DNA from: Myxococcales bacterium
Lineage (GTDB): Bacteria; Myxococcota_A; UBA9042; UBA3505
Direction of reading: 5' to 3'
Assembly (NCBI GenBank): GCA_002728755.1
Contig: PBVT01000047.1
Coordinates: 232,509 to 296,508, forward strand
DNA length: 64,000 bases
The notes below the pieces were generated by a model. It did not search any database. It had not been told where the DNA came from and saw only the letters and a program-made list of their open reading frames with translations. The translations under genes were made by a program, and so were the position numbers. Below are positions 1 through 5,816 of this stretch, one piece after another (the first letter of the stretch is position 1; every line of letters begins with the position of its first letter).

Positions 1-465
1 AATCTTCCTACGGTCAACGCATACCTGTATCACGTGTCCTTTGCGCCCAACTACCGGGAGCGCTCCGAAAACCTCGTCTCCGAATACACCGAGGATGGCG
101 GCATCGTAGAATTTTACAAAGCCGCACCGGTGTATTTCTATGCTCATCTGATTATCAACGTCTGGGGAAATACTCCCAGCGAAGAGAACCTGTTGATGGG
201 CCTCGCAATCAAAACCCTGTTGGACAAACCAATGGTGACCGGAGAAGAGCTCTCCGGAAATTCGTTCTACCCGGACGACCAACTCAATATCTATCCAAAC
301 CTTCAGGCGGACTACAACGACACGCTCTCATTCTGGCGTTCATTAAACGAAGAAGTTCGCCCCTCAATGTACTACCACGTCAAATTTCGGATCGAATCCG
401 ATCGGGTCAGTCGGCCCGTACGCAGAGTGCTTGGCAAGGAGTTTGCAGTGGACAGAAAGCCCTGA
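1..465 (+). CDS. eCIS cap/terminator protein (Pvc16-like, DUF4255), 5' partial
   Basis: The frame is open from base 1, so the gene starts left of the window. The first visible residues read NLPTVNAYLYHVSFAPNYRE, which resembles the N-terminal region of the DUF4255/Pvc16 family, the proteins that terminate or cap the tail tube and sheath of extracellular contractile injection systems. A GTG at 34 could be taken as a start, but the conserved-looking sequence continues upstream of it, so I read the gene as truncated by the window edge. Roughly 154 codons are visible. The gene is followed after 104 bases by the first sheath gene, the usual neighbourhood for this cap protein. The assignment rests on family resemblance and context; there is no catalytic motif to check. 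Confidence 0.75.
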   Translation, partial: NLPTVNAYLYHVSFAPNYRERSENLVSEYTEDGGIVEFYKAAPVYFYAHLIINVWGNTPSEENLLMGLAIKTLLDKPMVTGEELSGNSFYPDDQLNIYPNLQADYNDTLSFWRSLNEEVRPSMYYHVKFRIESDRVSRPVRRVLGKEFAVDRKP

Positions 466-569
466 GGTCTTAACGTCCCAATTCAATCTTTGTATTCGTA
501 CTCTTCGGCTTGCCCGACTCATCCAAAGTTCATGTCTCTCAAATCGAAAACTAGGGAAAGGAGTTAACA

Positions 570-1742
570 ATGGCCACATCTTATCTGTCGCCTGGCGTAT
601 ACGTCGAAGAGGTCGACCGTGGGACAAAGCCCCTGGAAATGGTGGGCACAAGTACGGTCGCATTTATTGGTGAAAGTAGCGTAGGCCCGGTCAACGAGCC
701 GGTCTTCATCACCAACTGGTCACAGTTCGTAAAGACATTTGGAGATTTCCAGAATAGCGAACATCTGGCCCATGCCCTGTATGGTTTCTTCAACAACGGT
801 GGAGCGCGTGCATTCGTTCTTAACGTAGGCACCGACGACGCCGATGGAGACTCCAAAAAGGAAAAAGGTGGCGGCGGAAAGGCTGCCCGTTACGTGGGGG
901 CAGACAAGGGCCCTGGCGCACGTACTGGTCTCAAGGCCTTTGAAGAGATCGACGACATCAATATCGTCTGTGCACCCGGCCAGACCGATCCCGTAATCTG
1001 GGATGCCGTCCTCTCGCATTGTGAAAATATGCGATATCGCTTCGCTATCCTCGATTGCCCCGAGGTCATCGACAAGGGTGGCGTGAATAAGCTCGTGAAG
1101 CCCCGCGACTCCAAGTATGGATCCTATTACTTCCCGTGGGTACAGGTATATGACCCATACAAGGGTAATATCTTCCAGCCCCCGAGTGGCTATATGGCTG
1201 GCGTCTATGCCCGCTCCGATGCCGAGCGCGGTGTACATAAAGCACCTGCCAACGAAATTGTTCGAGGTGCACTCGAACTTCGATACAACATCACCAAAGG
1301 GGAACAGGATATCCTTAACCCGAAAGGTATCAACTGCATCCGCGCGTTCCCCAACCGTGGTATTCGCGTATGGGGTGCACGTACAATCTCGTCCGACGCT
1401 TCCTGGCGTTATGTGAACGTTCGTCGCTTGTTCAACATGGTCGAACAGTCTATCGAGATTGGAACCCAGTGGGTTGTATTCGAACCAAACGACCAGAAAC
1501 TCTGGAAACGTATTACCCGCGACATCTCTGCGTTCCTGCTTCGCCTCTGGCGGCAGGGCGCCCTGTTCGGCAAGACTCCGGAAGAGGCGTTCTTCGTCAA
1601 ATGTGACGATGAAACCAATCCTCCTGAGGTCATTGATGCTGGCCAGGTCGTTATCGAAATCGGCATGTGCCCAGTGAAGCCCGCCGAATTCGTAATCTTC
1701 CGTATCGGTCAGATGCAAGCAGGAGGAGATATCTCCGAATAA
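570..1742 (+). CDS. Contractile tail sheath protein, short form (sheath 1)
   Basis: A 390-aa phage-tail-sheath family protein that forms the outer contractile tube of the eCIS particle. It has the family N-terminus (YLSPGVYVEEV followed by a GFFNNGG-type segment) and the C-terminal sheath domain with NPKGINCIRAFPNRGIRVWGARTIS, FEPND, an EEAFFVKCD segment and the closing VKPAEFVIFRI strand used for handshake contacts between sheath subunits. Between about residues 90 and 125 is a short Lys/Gly-rich linker where the second sheath (588 aa) carries a large extra domain. The start has a strong ribosome site (aaaggag, 7 bases before ATG). It lies between the cap gene and the tube gene. Having two sheath paralogues is normal for Afp/PVC-type clusters. 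Confidence 0.93.
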   Translation: MATSYLSPGVYVEEVDRGTKPLEMVGTSTVAFIGESSVGPVNEPVFITNWSQFVKTFGDFQNSEHLAHALYGFFNNGGARAFVLNVGTDDADGDSKKEKGGGGKAARYVGADKGPGARTGLKAFEEIDDINIVCAPGQTDPVIWDAVLSHCENMRYRFAILDCPEVIDKGGVNKLVKPRDSKYGSYYFPWVQVYDPYKGNIFQPPSGYMAGVYARSDAERGVHKAPANEIVRGALELRYNITKGEQDILNPKGINCIRAFPNRGIRVWGARTISSDASWRYVNVRRLFNMVEQSIEIGTQWVVFEPNDQKLWKRITRDISAFLLRLWRQGALFGKTPEEAFFVKCDDETNPPEVIDAGQVVIEIGMCPVKPAEFVIFRIGQMQAGGDISE

Positions 1743-1769
1743 TCTGTACCGTACTCTACCTAGTTTCCG

Positions 1770-1798
1770 CGATCGGGGAGCTGATACCTCCCCGATCG
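1770..1798 (+). promoter_or_regulatory. Intergenic hairpin between sheath 1 and tube 1
   Basis: A perfect 11-bp inverted repeat (cgatcggggag / ctccccgatcg) with a 7-base loop sits between the sheath stop and the tube ribosome site. No T-run follows, so it does not look like a full terminator. A role in mRNA stability or processing that sets the sheath-to-tube ratio is inference. Confidence 0.55.
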
Positions 1799-1858
1799 TG
1801 CCCTCCCGAAAGGGAACCCCAAGCTCTATCGACAGTTCAAAGAATGTAGGAGGCAAGA

Positions 1859-2290
1859 ATGCCTAATCGTAGACCAAGTGATCATATTGGTGCCTTTAAC
1901 TTCAAAGTAGAAATCGAAGGCGTCACTGTAGGTGCGTTCCGTAATGTGGAAGGCATGGATTCCGAGACCGAGGTAATCGAATACCAGGATGGTGATGACA
2001 CCATCGCCCGTAAGCGACCCGGCCGTACCAAGTACAGCAATGTAACCCTTAAGCGTGGGTATACGAATAGCGATGAGCTATGGACCTGGCGTAAGAAGGT
2101 CATCGACGGCGTAGTAGAGCGTAAGTCGGGCTCGGTAATCCTGTGCGACGATACAGGCGACGAGATCATGCGTTACAACTTCTACGAAGCGTGGCCCTGC
2201 AAATGGAAAGGCTTCACTCTCGACGGTCAAGGCAAAGACGTCATGGTCGAAGAGATCGAAATGGCGGTCGAGAAAATCGAGCGCGCATAA
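1859..2290 (+). CDS. Contractile tail inner tube protein (tube 1)
   Basis: A 143-aa protein of the gp19-like phage tail tube family (Hcp fold), which forms the inner tube inside the sheath. The N-terminal half shows the typical FNFKVEIEGVTVGAFRNVEGM strand pair, then RPGRTKYSNVTLKRGYT and ELWTWRKKV, and the C-terminus has the family ending with YNFYEAWPCKWKGF and a VEEIEMAVEKIER strand. The length is normal for this family. The start is supported by taggaggc 7 bases upstream. A strong terminator-like hairpin follows the stop, so tube 1 may be the last gene of a short, highly expressed sheath-tube transcript. Confidence 0.92.
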   Translation: MPNRRPSDHIGAFNFKVEIEGVTVGAFRNVEGMDSETEVIEYQDGDDTIARKRPGRTKYSNVTLKRGYTNSDELWTWRKKVIDGVVERKSGSVILCDDTGDEIMRYNFYEAWPCKWKGFTLDGQGKDVMVEEIEMAVEKIERA

Positions 2291-2304
2291 ACGTCATCTA
2301 ACCG

Positions 2305-2339
2305 AAAAAAGGCCGAAGATTTCTTCGGCCTTTTTTTTT
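2305..2339 (+). terminator. Rho-independent terminator after tube 1
   Basis: An 8-bp perfect stem ggccgaag / cttcggcc (2311-2318 and 2323-2330) with loop attt is flanked by six A and nine T. The A/T flanks pair and extend the stem, and the T-run completes a textbook intrinsic terminator. The A-run could let it act on the opposite strand too. Confidence 0.88.
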
Positions 2340-2450
2340 CACCTCAGGCCTTCGCATAAATCCGCTCCTACGGAACAAACGTCCGAGGTTGCACCGTTTG
2401 GGCGTCTGGCCTAGCATCAAGATCCACTTCATTATCACGGGGAGTACAAA

Positions 2451-2822
2451 ATGGCCTTCAAGACCGAATTCGAGTTCACCTTGCCAAAGGGCTTCGTGGA
2501 CAAGGATGGCAATGTTCATCAGAAGGGGGTCATGCGCCTGGCGACGGCGAAGGATGAAATCGTTCCTCTGCAAGACTATCGAGTCCAGAATAACAGGGCC
2601 TATCTGGTCATCATTCTTCTTTCGCGCGTTATATCCAAGTTGGGCGATCTGACCGCTATCAATCCTGGGGTTATCGAGGGCTTGTATTCATCGGACCTCG
2701 CCTACCTCCAGGAATTCTACCGCAAGATCAACGAGGACGGCAGTGCTGCCGTACCAGTGTCGTGTCCCGAATGTAAGCATAAATTCGAGATCGACATGGG
2801 CAGTGACCTGGGGGAATTGTAA
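2451..2822 (+). CDS. eCIS small tail-assembly protein with CxxC knuckle
   Basis: A 123-aa protein resembling the small 'phage tail assembly protein' that commonly follows the tube gene in eCIS clusters. It opens with FKTEFEFTLPKGFVDKDGNV and HQKGVMRLATAKDEI, then a helical part (YLVIILLSRVISKLG, then SSDLAYLQEFYRKIN), and ends in a CPECKHKFEID segment with one CxxC pair that could take part in metal binding. The start has ggggag 6 bases upstream. Its stop codon overlaps the beginning of the next small reading frame. The precise role in baseplate or tube assembly is not shown by the sequence. Confidence 0.72.
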   Translation: MAFKTEFEFTLPKGFVDKDGNVHQKGVMRLATAKDEIVPLQDYRVQNNRAYLVIILLSRVISKLGDLTAINPGVIEGLYSSDLAYLQEFYRKINEDGSAAVPVSCPECKHKFEIDMGSDLGEL

Positions 2823-2983
2823 GCTATCCATTGGACCGCCTGTACCAGGAAGTCGCCTATATCGCCTATCACTTTCACTGGCCTATCGACGACATTCTGG
2901 ACATGGAACACAAGGAGCGTCAGATCTGGATCAAAGAGATTTCGGAGATCAACAAAGAAATCAATCAATCAAGGTCCACCTGA
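2819..2983 (+). CDS. DUF6760-like small eCIS protein (about 54 aa), unusual start
   Basis: A short frame encoding VSYPLDRLYQEVAYIAYHFH and continuing with a D-DILDMEHKERQIW segment ends at tga 2981-2983. The pattern (YPLDRLYEEVAFxAYHFHW then LEHRERRxW) is that of the tiny DUF6760-type protein found after the tail-assembly gene in eCIS clusters. The expected start position is gta (2819-2821), not a normal start codon; it overlaps the previous gene's taa. Alternatives are ATT at 2816 or TTG at 2831, and an in-frame stop lies at 2804-2806. ggggga at 2810-2815 is very close. Expression may depend on translational coupling, a rare start codon or a frameshift from the upstream gene. Confidence 0.7.
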   Translation, partial: VSYPLDRLYQEVAYIAYHFHWPIDDILDMEHKERQIWIKEISEINKEINQSRST

Positions 2984-2991
2984 CAAACTGG

Positions 2992-3047
2992 TTCCGAGCC
3001 CCGCAGTGGGTAGCAAAAAAAATCATAGGAGAAATCGGGGCTCGGAA
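2992..3047 (+). promoter_or_regulatory. Long-loop inverted repeat upstream of sheath 2
   Basis: Arms ttccgagccccg (2992-3003) and cggggctcggaa (3036-3047) are perfect 12-bp complements around a 32-base A-rich loop. The structure begins 8 bases after the DUF6760 stop and ends 82 bases before the sheath 2 start. It has no T-run. An RNA structure that limits read-through or protects the downstream mRNA is inference. Confidence 0.55.
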
Positions 3048-3129
3048 TTCAAGGACAGTACATACGTGGCATGTTTGTTGCTTACGATAATTATCGCCTG
3101 GGTCGTATAGGACCCAACTTGGAGCCATA

Positions 3130-4896
3130 ATGTTCGATCCCACCTACAGACCACCTGGTATCTACGAACTAGAACCAGAATTAACGATTAGCCAACCGAC
3201 GCTTCGAGAGCGTGGTCTCGTTGGCTTCATCGGCTTGGCCGAACGTGGTCCCCTGGACGTGCCGGTTCGAATCGTCGATATCAATCAGTTCTACGATATC
3301 TACGGGAATCTCGACGAAAAGAGCTACCTGGAGCCTGCAGTACAGGCCTTCTTCAAGAATGGTGGTGCCGAGTGTTATGTGCTTCGAATCGCTCATACGG
3401 ATCCACGTAAGCCTGGTGAGATAGCAACCCTTTCGTCCGACCGCTTTCTAAACGCAGACGGTAAACCCTCCATCGACGTATTCGCTATCAACGAGGGAGC
3501 CTGGGGTAATGTGGTAAATGTAGAGACGTTCCAGTCCGCACAGATCGCACAGACGTTCCTTACCCTCGATCTCAAGAAAGGCCAGACCTCGGCGACGGTA
3601 AAATCGACGCATGGTATTGCAAGAGGGGCCATTCTTCGGGTCTACGATGAGGACGGAAACGAAGAGATCCTCGAAGTCGCCAATATCGAAGGTCGAGAGG
3701 TCCATTTCCAGCCGGGACAAAAGGCGAAGCTGAACCATTCCTCTTCAGCACCAACCTATCTCGAACCCATTGAGTTTGGGATTCGTGTTTCTTTTCTGGG
3801 TCGAGAAGAAATCTTCGACAATGTGAGTCCCGGCCCACGTGCTCAGAACTATTTCGAAACCGTTATCAATGGTCAGAGCTCCATCATCTATGTGGCAGAC
3901 CTGAACGAATCGTCCCCTGGATTTGAAACCATTCCCGCGATGGACACCCGTCTGCAGCTCAGCGGGGGCCAGGACGGGCTTCATGGTGTAAGCCCAGATG
4001 ACTTCATCGGGAAAAACCTGGGACCCGGAGACCGGTCAGGCATCGCCTCGTTCGAGGTTATTGAAGACGTGGACGTTCTCTGCGCCCCGGACTTGATGTG
4101 GGCCTATTCCAATAGCACCGGCTTCAATTCCCTGAAGGATATCGAAGTCGTCCAGCAGGCCATGGTCACACAATGTGAAAACCAACGGGACCGCTTCTGC
4201 ATACTCGACCTACCGGACGGAAGCTCTCCAAATACCGCCCTTCAATGGCGCCAGCTTTTTGATACAGCCTATGCAGCCTTTTATTTCCCCTGGGTACAGG
4301 TCGACGATGGCCAAGGCCCCTTGTTAATCCCACCTAGTGGCATCGTATCAGGGGTATATGCTCGTTGTGATCTGAACATTGGCCTGCATAAAGCACCTGC
4401 GAACGAGGAACTCCTCGGTGCGCTGGATGTGGCCATCAGCCTGAATGAGACAGACGTCGGCGTATTGAACAACCACGGTATCAACTGCATCCGTTCCTTT
4501 AATGCACGTGGAATACGAGTTTGGGGAGCCCGCACCACCAGTAGCGACCCAATGCAGCAATATATCACCGTACGCAGGGTGATGAGTGCGGCGATTCGTA
4601 CACTTCAAACCGATCTCCAATGGGTGATGTTTGAACCCAATAACCCCGCACTCTGGAAGAAGATCCTCCGGAATATTTCCTACTTCCTGTATACTCTCTG
4701 GCAGAATGGTTACCTAAAGGGTGGTACGCCGGAGCAGGCCTTCTTTGTAAAATGCGACGAAGACAATAACCCCATTGAATCTCGGGATCGGGGATATGTC
4801 GTTGTAGATGTAGGCTTGGCACCGGTTCGTCCGGCCGAGTTCGTCTTCTTCCGCGTTGTACAAGAAAACGAACTCTCAACCGCTGGACATGCCTGA
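3130..4896 (+). CDS. Contractile tail sheath protein, long form (sheath 2)
   Basis: A 588-aa tail sheath protein. The N-terminus (PGIYELEPELTISQPTLRERG then GFIGLAERGPLDVPVRI) and C-terminus (GINCIRSFNARGIRVWGART, FEPNNPALWKKILRNISYFL, EQAFFVKCDEDNNP, VRPAEFVFFRV) match sheath 1, but about 190 extra residues are inserted between roughly positions 95 and 290. The insert is a beta-rich surface domain of the kind that decorates the outside of longer sheath paralogues. The start has ttggagc 6 bases upstream. In related particles the different sheath proteins form different parts of the tail; which part this one forms cannot be read from sequence. Confidence 0.93.
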   Translation: MFDPTYRPPGIYELEPELTISQPTLRERGLVGFIGLAERGPLDVPVRIVDINQFYDIYGNLDEKSYLEPAVQAFFKNGGAECYVLRIAHTDPRKPGEIATLSSDRFLNADGKPSIDVFAINEGAWGNVVNVETFQSAQIAQTFLTLDLKKGQTSATVKSTHGIARGAILRVYDEDGNEEILEVANIEGREVHFQPGQKAKLNHSSSAPTYLEPIEFGIRVSFLGREEIFDNVSPGPRAQNYFETVINGQSSIIYVADLNESSPGFETIPAMDTRLQLSGGQDGLHGVSPDDFIGKNLGPGDRSGIASFEVIEDVDVLCAPDLMWAYSNSTGFNSLKDIEVVQQAMVTQCENQRDRFCILDLPDGSSPNTALQWRQLFDTAYAAFYFPWVQVDDGQGPLLIPPSGIVSGVYARCDLNIGLHKAPANEELLGALDVAISLNETDVGVLNNHGINCIRSFNARGIRVWGARTTSSDPMQQYITVRRVMSAAIRTLQTDLQWVMFEPNNPALWKKILRNISYFLYTLWQNGYLKGGTPEQAFFVKCDEDNNPIESRDRGYVVVDVGLAPVRPAEFVFFRVVQENELSTAGHA

Positions 4897-4924
4897 TTGC
4901 CTGTACGGACCAAGGAGCTGAAAG

Positions 4925-5752
4925 ATGGCAGACGATAACACCAATAAACCCAACGTTGAGGTCACCGATGACGGCGGCGTTCGCGCCACCGCGGGACCCG
5001 TTACTGCAACTGCGGATGCGAACGCAGTCCAGGGCGCTGTAGGCAAAGCGACGGAGATCGCCAAAGAGGTTGGCAGTGAGGTGGGTGAAGCCATCGGTGG
5101 CGCCCAACTCGGCGAAGCCCTCGGAAATATGGCCGCGCAAAAGGTCAATCAGTTCCTGGGTGGTATCTTTGGGCAGCAAGCTGCCAGTGCGCTGGGAGCC
5201 GTCAACGAGATGGTCTTTGGTCGCCCCGATCCGCAACTGGCATTCCAATACCTTCTGGAAATCGACGGCGTCGCCAGTGCCGGCTTTAAGGAATGCAACG
5301 GAATCGAATGGGAGATGGAGGTAAAGAACATCCGATCCGGTGGCAATAACCTCTACGAACATCACCTGCTGGGTCCCGCCAAATTTAAACCTCTCGAGGT
5401 CAAGAGGGGCTTTATGGCGTCCAATGGCGAGTTCTATACCTGGCTAAAAAAATGTCTCAGCTCTGAGACCACCGAAGGTATTCGAACGAGCGTTTCGTTG
5501 GTTATCTATACCGATGGAATGCAAGAGGCCGGACGCTTCAATTTCTACAACGCGTTCATCTCCAAATGGACGGGACCATCTCTGGACGCCGGCAGTACCG
5601 AGATCGCTTTCGAGTCGGCCACCATCGTCTACGATTGGTTCGAATGGCTTCCTGGTGGGGCCATCGCAGAAGCCGCCAAGAAAGCAGGTGGAGCCGCCGC
5701 TGCAGCTGGCCGATCCATCTCTATTGATATTGGTGGCATCTTATCTATCTAG
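4925..5752 (+). CDS. Tail tube protein with long N-terminal extension (tube 2)
   Basis: A 275-aa protein whose residues from about 105 to 245 are a gp19-like tail tube domain (FQYLLEIDGVASAGFKECNG, KFKPLEVKRGF, EFYTWLKKCL, FNFYNAFISKWTGPSLDAG, EIAFESATIVYDWFEW). Before it are about 105 extra residues, acidic at first and then rich in Gly, Ala and small residues with GxxxG-like spacing (GSEVGEAIGGAQLGEALGNM). After it is an Ala/Gly tail. Tube proteins in this family are usually 140-160 aa, so the extension is unusual. The start has caaggagc 8 bases upstream. In Afp-type systems the second tube paralogue probably sits at the baseplate or tube end; the extension could plug or line the lumen (inference). 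Confidence 0.88.
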   Translation: MADDNTNKPNVEVTDDGGVRATAGPVTATADANAVQGAVGKATEIAKEVGSEVGEAIGGAQLGEALGNMAAQKVNQFLGGIFGQQAASALGAVNEMVFGRPDPQLAFQYLLEIDGVASAGFKECNGIEWEMEVKNIRSGGNNLYEHHLLGPAKFKPLEVKRGFMASNGEFYTWLKKCLSSETTEGIRTSVSLVIYTDGMQEAGRFNFYNAFISKWTGPSLDAGSTEIAFESATIVYDWFEWLPGGAIAEAAKKAGGAAAAAGRSISIDIGGILSI

Positions 5753-5816
5753 CCATCCCACTCGCTCATATCTAAACCCAATTTCACCCTACGTTTCACC
5801 CAAACCCAGATAACTC

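Noticed and set aside
720..1856. A 378-aa open frame on the minus strand inside sheath 1
   Set aside because: It lies antisense to the sheath gene, has no family resemblance and no ribosome site; it is a by-product of codon use in the real gene.
2743..3090. A 115-aa plus-strand frame over the DUF6760-like gene
   Set aside because: It is out of frame with both conserved proteins and runs through an inverted repeat; the DUF6760-like frame explains the conserved segment.
4565..5365. A 266-aa minus-strand frame across the sheath 2 / tube 2 border
   Set aside because: Both plus-strand genes are clearly real, with ribosome sites and family motifs; the antisense frame has low-complexity Arg/Pro parts typical of a shadow.
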